A stretch of DNA of 64,000 nucleotides, taken from assembly GCA_951213105.1 (NCBI GenBank), contig OX578136.1, positions 74,641,230 to 74,705,229 of the forward strand. Reading direction: 5' to 3'. This document shows positions 10,746 to 21,745 of this stretch, piece by piece (positions within the stretch are counted from its first letter, which is position 1; every line of letters begins with the position of its first letter). A model generated the notes under the pieces. It saw nothing but the letters and a program-made list of their open reading frames with translations. It was not told the origin of the DNA and ran no database searches. Source of the DNA: Amaurobius ferox (Eukaryota > Arthropoda > Arachnida > Araneae > Amaurobiidae). Position numbers and translations under genes: made by a program.

Positions 10746-12041
10746 CAGTGTTCCCAGATCTAGGGAATTTTCCCTAGATCTAGGGAAATTCAGAGATTTC
10801 TAGGGATCTAGGGAAGAAGCAACCAAATCTAGGGAAATTTTCAGAGATTTTTAATTTGTCATATTTACTACTACGTTTACAATTTTCAGTTAAAAAAACT
10901 TCTCAATTTCACATATTTTTGAAATTCTTAGAAAAAAAAAGATTAAATTTTTACTTTTTTCGGAGATTTTGAAACTAACTGTTTAGTTAACTGTAACCGC
11001 AATAAAAGGCTTATTTTGAATATTTTCACGAACTGTTGTCTACTACGATAATTCCGATTTACAATCTTTTCTTTAGTCGTTTTCCTAGGATATAGGGGTT
11101 TAAAACCCTTTAGAAGATAAGTAAAAATAACAGATTCCTACCTTATTTTTTTCCCAAATGTATGCGGTTATCAAAAAAATCTGAGGGTGTTGGAAGATAG
11201 GAAAATATACTTTCCCTGGGGGCAAAATTGTTTGCAGAAATTTTCTGGAAACCTAAATAGTCAGTACCAGACTGTTCAGAGCGGAGACATGATTTATTGA
11301 TAAAAGATATCATTTATTTTTTCAAGTTTTGCTACATAGTTTTATATTAGTTTAAATTCAAATTGTTAGTTTGTCATTGTTATAATTAAGTAGTTTGTTA
11401 ATTTGTTATTGCTTTAGTTTTATTATTGTTATAGTTAAAAATATATATAAAAAATTTGAAGTTCATTCCCGAGTCTAGTCGGATAATTTTTTAATAAATG
11501 GAACCCACCTGAGGAAAAAAAATCGTAGCTCATGGAAGCAAGAAAGTGAATTTAAAAGATGGCAGTCCAAAAGCAACAAAGGCAATGGATGTTTTTACTA
11601 CTAAGCCTGAGATTTCCATGAAAAAGTAGGGAAATATGAAATAATCAAACATGGATTATTCAAAAAACATAATACTAATGCCATCACTCCAAGGTATATA
11701 AATTAGTTTGTGCCTGCACATATACAAAGCATTTCATTTTGTTTTCTAAAATTTTTATTTACAAGAAAAATTGCAATTTGTAGTTTCACCAAATAAAAAT
11801 AATATATTTAGATTATTTTTAACCTGGGAATGAGGTTATTTGGCTAATAAATAAACTTGTCTGTTCGAAACTTGCAGTAAGAGTACGGAATTTCCGAAAA
11901 TTATTGTGATTACGTCATGCATAGCATCCAATCAGATCGTTGCTTTAAGCATTATGACGTCACATATCACGTGACCAAGAAATCTGGGGAATTTTTTTCC
12001 CGAATCTAGGGAAAAGACTTGAAAAGAATCTGGGAACACTG
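10746..12041. mobile_element. hAT-like non-autonomous DNA transposon
   Basis: The left end reads CAGTGTTCCCAGATCTAGGG and the right end is its inverse, ATCTGGGAACACTG. It is flanked by a perfect 8-bp duplication, CCGGGACA (10738-10745 and 12042-12049), the hAT signature. Subterminal copies of ATCTAGGGAA, in both orientations, cluster at 10757-10836 and recur near 12003; in hAT elements such repeats are usually transposase-binding sites. No transposase frame is visible in the 1296 bp, so it must have moved with help from another copy. It sits in the 5' UTR of the jockey element and so inserted later. Confidence 0.9.
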
Positions 12042-12049
12042 CCGGGACA
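12042..12049. repeat. 8-bp target duplication of the hAT element, right copy
   Basis: CCGGGACA matches 10738-10745 exactly. The sequence on either side is the retrotransposon 5' UTR. Confidence 0.9.
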
Positions 12050-12087
12050 TCAATCTCCGTCAGCGTCATGCTGGGAGCGAAACAGAA

Positions 12088-12122
12088 CACGTCTTACTCT
12101 CTCGGAGGCTAGGCTCCGAATC
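12088..12122 (-). promoter_or_regulatory. Internal promoter of the jockey element (DPE at +28)
   Basis: On the minus strand the element starts GATTCGGAGCC. If the A at 12121 is +1, AGACGTG begins exactly at +28 (12094 down to 12088) and is a perfect downstream promoter element. Jockey, Doc, F and I elements are known to use TATA-less internal promoters with this spacing. The extra G at 12122 could be a cap-derived untemplated base. Confidence 0.7.
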
Positions 12123-12136
12123 GCTCCAAGCTGAGC
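12123..12136. repeat. Target-site duplication of the jockey element, right copy
   Basis: GCTCCAAGCTGAGC matches 5341-5354 exactly and directly follows the 5' end of the element. Confidence 0.8.
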
Positions 12137-12418
12137 AAAAATGTGTCAATATCTCCCCTTATTTATTTACACAGAAACCACTTTATACGTTAATTAAAAT
12201 AAAAAGTACTAATCGTAAATTATTTGGGTAAATACTGACCACCCCGTCTCCCCTACGCTTTGTCACTGTGTGCATGTCAAATTTCATAACCTAGAGTCAT
12301 CTCTGGCTAATACTCTAAAGGCGTAACGAACACGCAGACAGACATTGCATGTTATCCTTATAGACTAAGATATATTCACTTATAACTTTCTCTAGAAAAT
12401 CAGGGGCTTTCGCGGATT

Positions 12419-13372
12419 TTTACTTTCCTTATATACATAATGTATAAGGAAAGTATTGTGACAGGGTCGAAAATTCGAATTCGAGTTTTCGACGGGAGAG
12501 TACGTTTCAAACATCCTTGATCATGAATCGAACATTTTTAAGGGGATGTTTGTGTGTGTATTTGTGTGTGTGTGTGTGTGTGTGTGTCAGTGAGTCTGTG
12601 GAGACGATATCTCACGAACGAATGGAGCGACTTGAATGAAATTTGGTACAAAAATCACAATCTATGAATACTGGAAGTCTATTGCTTTTAAACACAAACG
12701 AATATTCAGACCCCCCACCCACCCACCCACCCAAAATTTTCGAGTGAAATTTTGAAAAAATCATTAAAAAATCAAATTCTTTAATAAAGTAACGCAAATA
12801 GTAATTTATTGTGCAATTTTTCCATGGAAAACGATTGATATAAGCTTTAAAATGTTAGCATGAACCGTTCTCTAGATATTGCACATTTTTCAAATACATT
12901 TATCAAAAAATCCCATAAATTAAGAAAAAATATTAACTGTTGAGAAACATGTTCACTTTCCATATGTAATATCATACGATAAATTGGGTGACATCGCATT
13001 CTCATGGATCTAGCTCGTTCCATGAGAAAAGACACTTTGAATAATACTTTTGCATTTGAAAGCCTATAGTCATTTATCTGCTATAAGAATAACTTATTTC
13101 TCCGTCCATAACGCTTGGCGATATTTTGGCGACGAAGTTGGCCGAATATCGCCAACTTGGCGACTTTTTTAAATGTTGCCAAATTAACTAAAATCTCCCC
13201 AAGTTTACAAAAATGACGCTAAATCAATGAAAATGACGACTAATTGACGACAATTTAATATCTTGGAAAGAATATAAGTATCTACTATAAGAGTAATCTA
13301 TTTTTTTTTTTACTGTAAAAGTAGTAAATTCATTGCATTATATAAAGAAAGTTATGTGCTGCCCACATCAGA
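12419..13372 (-). mobile_element. Family A hairpin-ended element, copy A2
   Basis: Inverted relative to A1. The terminal hairpin is at 12421-12453 and the conserved CTGATGTGGGCAGCACATA end is at about 13354-13372 (read on the minus strand). The GT/CA microsatellite, a CCCACCCA run near 12715 and the GGCGA inverted-repeat module (about 13115-13250) are all present. Confidence 0.75.
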
Positions 13373-13690
13373 CTTTTTATTGTTTTGATCCCTCCCCCCC
13401 TCATGATTTAACTAGGGACGCTACCTTAAAGTCTTACGGACCGAAAATCACTCTCAGTCCAACCCTGACTGAAAGTATGTTTGTATGGTTGAATATCTCA
13501 GAAAAAATAATTTAAAGTTTTTGTTTTAATTCTAATAAATGACCATGGAACATGAACAAATAAATAATTGCAATAACAAGATAACAAGAGGTATACAACA
13601 TACAGTACTAACATTTTCACATATAAAATTAACATCTAGGCTTTTAAACATGATTAAACAGGGGCTCGAAAAAGTGTTAATCCAGGGACT
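13373..13690. other. No gene recognised
   Basis: AT-rich sequence with short chance open frames on both strands. No motif was recognised. Confidence 0.4.
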
Positions 13691-13691
13691 T

Positions 13692-13972
13692 CCATTCTTC
13701 TTTTTCGACCCAGACCGTCCGACTAACCCGAAGGTGTAAGACATCTGTTTGGACGACCGAAAAGTGCCACCCAATTTAAACCGGAATTCAGTGAGGGCGG
13801 CATCCAGTGACCGTACCCTCTTTCCCCTGCCACCAACCCCTCGGAAGGACTTATACCGATCCATATATTTAACGTGCCCGTACTCCGCGTGAACAGTTTG
13901 GGTAAAGCAGGGAATCAAACTCGGGCCGCCCAAGTGCAATTCCTGCACGCTAACCACTGGGCTGTCCCACCC
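13692..13972 (-). mobile_element. tRNA-derived SINE, inverted copy
   Basis: On the minus strand a tRNA-like head carries an A-box (AGCCCAGTGGTTAGCGTG) and a B-box (GGCCCGAGTTTGATTCCC, somewhat mutated). A body follows with AGTCCTTCCGAGGGGTTGGTGG, AGGGTACGGTC and GGTGGCACTTTTCGG. The tail segment reads GTCGGACGGTCTGGGTCG. It is the same family as 37943-39015 and 50213-50503. Open frames across it are shadows. Confidence 0.8.
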
Positions 13973-14500
13973 CAGGGTCTTCAATCCTCCCCCCTCAATG
14001 GACCTTCAATTGTCTTTAATGGGTTCTGCTTAAGGCTGTTACAACTTTCTTTAACAGCTAATCAACTATTATAATTGCCATTATGAAATATGGCCTTCAA
14101 TTTCTGTTAAGCACAAATGTTTTACGCTTGGGTGAGCACCTGACTGACAGTACAACAAACCTGAGCATTTAACAGCAAGCACATTTCCTAGCATTTCATG
14201 TACAACAAACAAGTCAACTGCGATAAAGATTTTTATCCAGTTATATGATTTTTCTCCTGAGTATTTTACTCATGATCTGCATAAGATACAAAAAGAAAGG
14301 AAGTACTTAAGAAGACACGTGACACAGAAAGGAAAGAAGTGTGAAAAAGAAAAGCAGAATGACACACATTACAGCAGTTCTAACTTTCTACTTGCTCATA
14401 CTTGGCATAAAGTATTGTTTGCTTGAAAGTTTTGAAATATGACGGAAATGCGCGTTCTAAGGTATTTCATACAGATGGAGAAGAGCCAGAATTTCAAAAG
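13973..14500. other. No gene recognised
   Basis: Unique-looking AT-rich sequence. It may include the degraded 5' part of the Penelope-like element that becomes recognisable at about 14503. Confidence 0.4.
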
Positions 14501-14502
14501 TG

Positions 14503-15510
14503 TTTAAAACGTTGTCAGGAAATCTTAGAACCCGCATATCCGTCATATTTCTATACTTCCATATTCTCCGTCATATTCCATATCTAGTTTTAGTACCCAA
14601 GTTTCATAAATCCCCTGTTGCTTTTCGAACTATTACTAGTGGACATAATTCTTACCTTAATGCTGGTAAATTATTACAAAAAATTTTAAATGAAATCTCT
14701 TTGTCAGATGACATCTCTAATAATAGACATATTGTAAAAAACAGTTATGAATTAGTTAAGAAATAAAAAACTCTAACTAATATCCATAGTATTTATACCT
14801 TTGATTTTAAAGATTTGTTCAATAATACTGATATAGATGATCTCTTTAGAATTATTTTACAACTTTTTAAAAAATATAATACTAACTTAACATATTTAGC
14901 ATTCCTTTTTTAAAAATTACTTAATTTCACTCTCTGATAATTATATTCAACATAGTAGTTTTATTTTTAAGCAGCAGCTTGGTATCCCACAAGAGGGGGG
15001 GGGGTGCTTCATCATTATTGGCTAATCTGTATTTATACTACAAGGAGAAAAACTATAATGTAATGTCCCATAATTTACTGATGAATAGATATTTAGATGA
15101 TATATTATGTGTATCCCATAATAATAATCCTTTTGTATTAAACTTTTATTCTAATAATTTACAATTAAATGCCAGTAATGACTCTAATGTTGCAAACTTT
15201 ATAGATTTAAATTTACAAAATTGTAATCTGGCTATAAACTTATATGATAAAAGAATAGATTTTAACTTCAATTCATCTAAAATTCAACACTTTGACTCTT
15301 GTTTCATATATCAGTGTTTAGAAATATCATATCAACCAGGTTCTTAGAATCAATAAAATTTGTGATGACAATCATAAATTAACACGTTTTATAGAATTAT
15401 TAAATATTGCAACCAATAATGCATATCCTCCCAATTTCGTAATTAAAATTAAACTCAGTGTATCAACTACCACTCGATAACCTCCAAGATTACATTCCCA
15501 ATTATAGCGG
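14503..15510 (+). pseudogene. Penelope-like reverse transcriptase, decayed copy 1
   Basis: In order on the + strand are VPKFHKSPVAFRTITSG (14600s), FDFKDLFNN (about 14800), GIPQEGGG...SSLLANLYLYY (about 14979-15040), RYLDDIL (about 15087) and NFIDLNL (about 15198). These correspond to reverse transcriptase motifs in a Penelope-like arrangement: the YLDD active site, and a FLDLNL-type motif after it. The frame is broken by stops at about 14764 and 14911 and by shifts at 14976 and 15346. A G run of ten interrupts the GIPQGG motif. The RT would normally copy element RNA, but this copy cannot be functional. No GIY-YIG endonuclease could be recognised downstream. A second relative lies at 45487-46200. 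The Penelope label rests on motif layout and could be revised to a related RT group. Confidence 0.65.
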
Positions 15511-15561
15511 CTAATTTAATTATTTATTATAAAGAAAAACTATTATTATATATATATATAT

Positions 15562-15608
<47 letters not shown>

Positions 15609-16673
15609 CAAAAAATATATACAAAAAATAGAGGAGCATACATACCTCTATAAAAAACATAGGAGCAGCTGATCCCGGCTGTGAGGTGCACATCAAAGGG
15701 ATCCCTTTCCTAGGGTTACAGGTACAGAAATCCTCAGAATCTCACAGTTCACAAACATTAGGATAAATTCACTTTACAAATCAATTTTCAAGACACCCCC
15801 CCCCCCTAGAACATTATTTTTCAACTTAAAATTTCATTATTAGTTTTAACGTCATTAAACTAAAACAAACTTTGTTAACTCCACGGGGTTATGGCGCCAG
15901 CGAGTTTGCCACGGTCAGAATTTTCAAGGGTAGCGAACAGGCTGGTCGCCGAAGGCGGTTAGTATATATATGTAATCAAAGAATTTTTATTTTACTTGTA
16001 TTATATATACCTGAGATAGATCATTAATAGAAAATGTTCTGTATAGCAAAAGTGAAAGTAAGATGGACTGAAATGTAAATGTGACATCAAAAATACTATA
16101 CGACAAGCCGTTGAATATTTAAAAAAAAACATGATAAGTAAACATTATAAATAAAACAAATACTAAATTGGTATAAAATACCCCCTTTTTTCCCTATTCC
16201 ATATATAAGTTAAGGAATGTAATAAGAATTGCATGTGGTAAAGATGGGTGAAAAAAATTTTTTGTAACTACACATTAAAGTGAAAGTATTTTTGTAATGT
16301 AATGCAGGTAATGTAAAAATCATATATAATTTACAATGTAAAAATCATATATGCAATGCAGGTACTTAAGGTATTATTCCCCTTGCTCTCTGCATAAGCA
16401 TACATGGTGTAAATGCAAGAAATGCGTTTAAAGATGAGAAGTTGCAAAACAGAAACATTGTTTTGCACGATGAGCTAGGCCTTTTCTAGCTCCCAAATTT
16501 TTTTTTTGAAACTGAATAAATTGAATAAAGTGAAAAGCATTTCCGAAACCATGTACGTCATCAAGGGCCATACATGTTTCGTTAATGCGGATTCTACGTT
16601 TCTGTGTGCATTACTGTAAATTGTATTACAGAAATAAAGCACATGGCCCGACGTAGAAGAAAATATAAAATGG

Positions 16674-16707
<34 letters not shown>
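15511..16707. other. AT-rich spacer with (TA)n tracts, no gene
   Basis: It contains (TA)n at about 15546-15606 and 16676-16707, a short C run at 15787-15796, a Helitron-type end at 15891-15962 and a duplicated 20-25-bp unit around 16310-16350 (GTAAAAATCATATAT). No coding region is supported. Confidence 0.6.
15891..15962 (+). mobile_element. Helitron-like 3' end (family E)
   Basis: A 72-bp segment running from GGCGCCAGCGAGTTTGCC to a small hairpin (CGCC-GAA-GGCG), then GTTAG followed by T. It matches 37871-37942, read on the other strand, where the end is GGCTAG followed by T. A hairpin just before CTRR|T is the Helitron 3' signature. Only the terminus is conserved between the two copies. Confidence 0.5.
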
Positions 16708-16711
<4 letters not shown>

Positions 16712-16933
16712 ATTGGCCAGGCACTATACTCTTCGTCATTCGCCCTATATTCGGCCGTAATCATGAACCATTCCGCCGTCCTAGGACGTTGCCCCAGGCA
16801 CACCAGAGGGGGGCGGAACAAACTGCGCCCACGTTACACAACACCCATGTCTTACGTGGGACTCGAACCCATAACGCGGCGGCCGATCGATCACTGGAAA
16901 CGCTCGCCTTGACCGTTCGGCCACCACGCCGAC
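16708..16933 (-). mobile_element. SINE with tRNA-Ser/Leu-like head
   Basis: On the minus strand it starts GTCGGCGTGGTGGCCGAACG, with A-box GTGGCCGAACGG and B-box GGTTCGAGTCC. A unique body of about 140 bp follows and the tail runs into a (TA)n tract. The head looks like a class II tRNA with a long variable region. It does not form a mature tRNA and is a different family from the SINE at 50213. Confidence 0.7.
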
Positions 16934-18023
16934 TGGATCAGATATATAAGAAATCAAATATAAAAATCAAATATAATCAAATATACCAGCGTGTGACTAA
17001 GCATTATAGGAGAATACTATGTAATAAAATGGAATAAGAATACATAATAATTTAAATGTATTTACCCCTTGTGCTTCTTAACAGAGCAGATTACGTGATA
17101 CTGACTAAGTATTTTAACTCAAAACAGATTACTGTAATTCTATATACTAAGACTTCAACTGTGGGAAGTGAAGCATGGAGATGAAAAATTATTTAAAATT
17201 GTGTGAGAATGATCTATCAATATGCTGCTGTAATTGTAGCAAGGTGTTGAATAATATATATATATATATATATATATTAGCTACACATATTAGCTACACA
17301 TAAATTCGAAAGCAGTAAGTACACTCTTTCTTGACTTATCATGTCCTCGCCTTACACACCCTATACACTCTACTATGTGTAACACCCCCCCCCCCCCCAC
17401 ACACACACACACACAGACTGTCATATTTCCAAGAGTATTTGTTCCAAAATGTGGTTGAGGAGTTCTTAAAGTCCATCAAAATCTCAAATTGAAAATTTCC
17501 AGGAAACAATACATTTTATATACAAGTATGAGAAAGAAAAAATGAAAATCCATCATTTTCGATATAAAGTTAGACATACATTTTGGTACTTTCCGACATA
17601 CTCTTAGGGGTACGTATACCCCAAGTAGAGGTTTCGTATAAAATGAAATTTAAATATATAAAGCAATTCTTTTATACAAAACTGTATAATTTAAGGGAAT
17701 TCCTTAGATTCCAGGAGTAGAGAAAGGTGCAGCATAACTGGGCGCAATGCCCCCCTGGATAAATTTCTGTTTTAATTGATTGTTGATTTCGTGTGAAATT
17801 AAGTCTAATAATCTACTAATTGTACTGAATAACAGTGTGGCAGCAGCTGAATGAGGTTGGGGTGAACTCCCCGGCTTTATTTCAATGAAATAAAGCCCTT
17901 AATAGGGTCGAATTGGTATAGATGGTACTTAATATGAATCAATCTAAGAAGCATGGGCTCGACTTTTGACACCAATGTATTGAGTTTGTAGAGTCTATTT
18001 CAACTATAGAAAAAAATATAACT
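16934..18023. other. No gene recognised
   Basis: AT-rich. It holds (TA)n near 17255-17278, a C run followed by (AC)n near 17384-17415, and a perfect 12-bp-arm palindrome GGCTTTATTTCA/TGAAATAAAGCC at 17873-17897. Confidence 0.5.
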
Positions 18024-18095
18024 GTCCTGGTAGTTCAATTGGTTGAACGTCGGCAGGTTAAACGATGATCCGCATGCATCGAATCCCAATTGACA
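18024..18095 (+). mobile_element. Decayed tRNA-like SINE head
   Basis: GTCCTGGTAGTTCAATTGGT resembles a tRNA 5' arm with A-box, and CATCGAATCCC about 40 bp later resembles a B-box. The stems no longer pair well, so this is a tRNA-derived repeat or tRNA pseudogene. Confidence 0.45.
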
Positions 18096-20010
18096 CAAAA
18101 ATTCTTTGCAAGCTTTTGAGGTGAAAATTAGTTTCTTTCACAATAAACTGTTCTCAAGATATTACTGCTTCAAAAATTTCAGTGGGATTTTTCAAATAGG
18201 TTATATTTAAAACAGTACCAACTTGATTTTTTTTTTTCGATAGGCAACAGCGACGTACGTAGGGGAGTGTTTCGAAACGTTAAGAACTTCCAGACAAGGA
18301 TATTTCGTTAAAAAGCTAATTTAATTCACAATAACTTCAGCTAACTTTGATCAATTATGTTGGTCAGTTTACCCCCTGCAAGTTGGTAAGTTTAACCCCC
18401 TGTCTCTTCAAAATCGTCCTCTTCTACTTGGTAAAGTCAGATGTTGGTATCATCAGATTTGTTGTTGCTCATTCTCTTAAAACTCTAACAAGCATTCAGT
18501 TCAGACTTAAAGATTTGCGTAACCTCCAGTCTCGGTTTTTGAACCCTGTACAAGGTGATCACCCTTACCTGAAGTGTAAGATATGCTCCTTTCTCAAACG
18601 AGTTCAAACGATTAAATCTAGACAAGAAGTCAGTCACCGGGATTTCGAAAGTTGGCATTGAATTTCTGATAAATGGACGAAGTTGGAAGGTCGTCCGGCC
18701 TGAAAAGCAAAACTGTTGCAAGATAGGACGGTAAGATGCTTGCAATTTTTTACTTAATCTCCTGGCCAGATTATTACGTTGCGTTTAGCAATTCTCGATT
18801 TTTACAAAGCAGTAATTCATTCTGTGGAATAATCTCGAACTTGCAAAACTAAGCATCTGTAGAATACCAACTAAGGGGGAAGTTTCCTTCACTGACACCG
18901 GCTTGTATGTTCTGTAATGTAATTCAAGGGCAGATCCTAAAATTGCCAGGGCACTGTATAGCTGTAAACCCCCTCTTCTATTGACGTAACAATTCACATC
19001 AATTTTTTTTTTCATTTCCCTCTATTTCTGTTGGTTGCATTTCATTTATCAGCATTCAAAGAATCTTGGCGTTATTGTCATCATTTGTCTTGGAAATAAA
19101 TCTAAATGAAAATCTTGCTTTCATAATCTTGGACTATCATTAAACAACAACTCAATTAGTGCTGACGTTTATTGTCTCTGATCTAAAACATCAAAATGAC
19201 AAAAATAAATCTGTTTTCAATTATTTATGTATGTTGAAGCATTCCGATTTTTAATTAGGTTCGGGACATTAAGACTTTATTGGTGAAAACATCATTCTAG
19301 AAACTTATTTCAAAACTTTAAGGAAGTTGGCGTGATACAAATGGCTTTTGTTTATATTGCGGGTTGTGGTAAAGCGGCGTGGTTTACAAAATCGAGCTCT
19401 ATTTTATCTCTATTCTCTTTATATTAAGAAATCGCAAATCATTATTGTGGTCATTGCGGTAGACATCATATTATCATTGCAGCAATGATATTTTGAAAGG
19501 GTTTTAACAATGTATTTGCGATATTTTACCACATAAAAAGTAGTAACTTTGTGCAATTTTTAAAAATAATCATTTCAAGCGAACATGCCCTTCTCAATTA
19601 TTGAATTTACAGATTAGCGTATACATTGCGTATCGTATTTCAAGGACAGGCCAAATTTGTGCTAGCATCTGAGAACACACAAACTAGAGATAAAAACGAT
19701 TGACTTCACTATTCAATCTTGATTGGTGAAAACTAGAGTAGAGATGCACCAGTTATTCAGCAGTTGGTATTTGGTGCTAACTTTATAACTTTCTGATACT
19801 TTCTTGAAGAAGCAGGCATAAGTCGATTAGATGACTTCTTCAAGGAAGTATTAGAAAGTTCTTTTTTCGAGGAAGTATTTTAAAGTTAGGCTTTCTTCGA
19901 GGAAGTATGTTAGACAGTTATATTCTCACAAGCAGAAATTTTATTTATTGAGCATATTCGATGTCGACTATTATAGATTCGTCTGCCAAACATCTATTTT
20001 TAATTTCTCA
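18096..20010. other. No gene recognised
   Basis: Minus-strand frames of 86 codons (18485-18745) and 76 codons (18785-19015) are open and not obviously repeat-derived. I recognise no domain, and they may be remnants of one decayed gene. At 19790-19920 there are repeated GAGGAAGTAT units and a 16-bp inverted repeat (TACTTTCTTGAAGAAG and CTTCTTCAAGGAAGTA). A segment at about 19900-19955 resembles 60735-60800. Confidence 0.4.
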
Positions 20011-20014
20011 TACT

Positions 20015-20440
20015 ACGTAATATAATATAGAGAAAGCATTCTTTTCACGAAAATTATCGAATTCGAGATTTTGATGCCAACATATATTCTAAGACCTCCA
20101 GAACACGTTTTGACTATTTTTGGAGGGATGTCCGTCTGTCTGTCTGTCTGATGTGTGGTCGATTTCTTGTGTACACGATAGCGGCCACAAATATTAATGG
20201 ATTTTCGCGAAACTTTATATGCGCCTTTGTTATCAAAAAATCTAAAACTAGATAGAAAAAATTTAAATTCGAGCGAAAACTTCGAAATTTATTCGAAATT
20301 TTATACTTTATAACATAGAAGCATAGGACAAAATTTTACATAATCATGCATAAAAGGGTTTATTTATGGCTCAATGATCACGAGACTTAATAGTTTCAAT
20401 CATTTTTGTAAAAAATAGCCGCGATACAATTTTTTTTATT
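20015..20440 (+). repeat. Family D interspersed repeat, copy 1
   Basis: It contains GAAAGCATT, a (GTCT)n tract, TGGTCGATTTCTTGTG, GCGGCCACAAATATTAATGG, CATAATCATGCATAAAAGGG and ATAGCCGCGATACAATT. The same blocks occur inverted at 41100-41470 and 48585-48850. Confidence 0.65.
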
Positions 20441-20856
20441 TGTGGCGACATTAGACCCTTGGGGGGGGGGGGGGGGTAAATTACCCCCTGGGGGTGCATT
20501 GCCAAGTATGGAATCAATCGTAAGGTTTTTTCAAACCCTTAAAAGTGAAGGGTAACACTCTATAGTTGTAGTCATTTGGACACACGGTACCGATTTTTGA
20601 AATGTTTTCTTGTAAAATTTGAAAAAAAAAATTAGTTCTGGAATGAGAAAGTCGAGTTGAGCCGCACTCCAGTGATTTATTTTAATTGTGCGCAGTTTTT
20701 TGGAATGTCAATTAAAAAGCTGGTGTCAATAAAATATTTTAAAAATTACTTGCTATCATGAAAGTTTAATTTTAATTCCTCTATACAAAGTGTCCCAAAA
20801 ACATTGACCTCGGTTTTTATTCCTTAAATATTGATCTTAGACATGAATAATAAAAT
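20441..20856. other. No gene recognised
   Basis: AT-rich with a run of sixteen G at 20461-20476. No coding potential was seen. Confidence 0.5.
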
Positions 20857-21683
20857 ACAAGTTGCGTAAAAAAAGGTACAGAATTTTATAAAATCGATAA
20901 AAATTTTCAGGGGATTAAATTTGAAGAAATACAAAATCTAAATTTTTATACGGCCCCGTACAAAAACATTTCCCAATGAGTAAAATGTGCCCCATACACT
21001 AATAAGGTGATGTACAAAATTTTAGCATTTTATCATAAAAAGTCCCAGAGATATGCTGAAACAAAGTTGGTGAGAGATTAATCACAAACGTAAATGTCAC
21101 AAAGTTGGTGAGGGGTTAATCACAAATGTGGTGAGGGATTAATCATAAATGCTTACAGCAGGAGTGCAAATGACGCAACGCAGAAATGCATCATAGGCAA
21201 ATAGGCATCATAGGCATCTGCCTCTTATCTTTAATGAATCTTTGGCAAGGATGGAAAACATTTTAAACAAGCTTTGTAATCTTTGTGTAAAGTTATTATT
21301 TTTACACACTGTAGATACTTTTGTACCAATGAATAGCAAAATTATTATTTATTTATGTAATCATTGTTTTCTTTCGTAATTTGTGTTTGTTCCCTGAAAC
21401 GCGATCTGCCGACATGATTTTTCCCATCTGAGAACCCATGTCGATGCATCGAAAAGTGGTTTAAGTCAGCATTTTTGTCTTTTCATATCTCGGGACATTT
21501 TATGATAAAATGCTGAAATTTTGTGCATCACCTTAGTAGTGTATGGGGCACATTTTACTCATTGGAAATGTTTTTGTACGAGGGTCGTATAAAAATTTAA
21601 ATTCTGTATTTCTTAAAACTTAATTCCCTTGAAAATGTTAATCGATTGCATAAAATTCTGTACCTTTTTTTATGCAATTTTGT
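20857..21683. mobile_element. DNA element with about 205-bp terminal inverted repeats
   Basis: The left arm (20857 to about 21062) begins ACAAGTTGCGTAAAAAAAGG and continues through TACGGCCCCGTACAAAAACA and GTGCCCCATACACT. The right arm (about 21478-21683) is its inverse, ending TGCAATTTTGT. A 400-bp centre has no transposase, only a short repeated CACAAAGTTGGTGAG segment. Both flanks carry AAT (20854-20856 and 21684-21686), a possible 3-bp target duplication. It is a long-TIR MITE-like element of unknown superfamily. Confidence 0.75.
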
Positions 21684-21685
21684 AA

Positions 21686-21707
21686 TCTATATAAATAAAA
21701 ATGAAAA

Positions 21708-21745
<38 letters not shown>

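Larger units (their letters stand above)
5355..12122 (-). mobile_element. Full-length jockey-clade non-LTR retrotransposon
   Basis: The element reads right to left: 5' UTR with downstream promoter element, gag ORF1, EN-RT ORF2, then a 3' UTR of about 690 bp. It is bounded by 14-bp target duplications. Without the hAT insertion (10746-12041 plus one 8-bp duplication) it is about 5.46 kb. The 3' end has no poly-A tail. It finishes in two CTTGG units, which may be a short tandem tail. ORF2 is uninterrupted and has its catalytic motifs, so this is a fairly young copy. ORF1 is frameshifted at a homopolymer and the 5' UTR is split, so it is probably not active as it stands. Confidence 0.85.

Noticed and set aside
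18485..19015. Two minus-strand frames that could be one gene
   Set aside because: No domain, start context or splice sites were recognised. Kept only as a note in the region entry.
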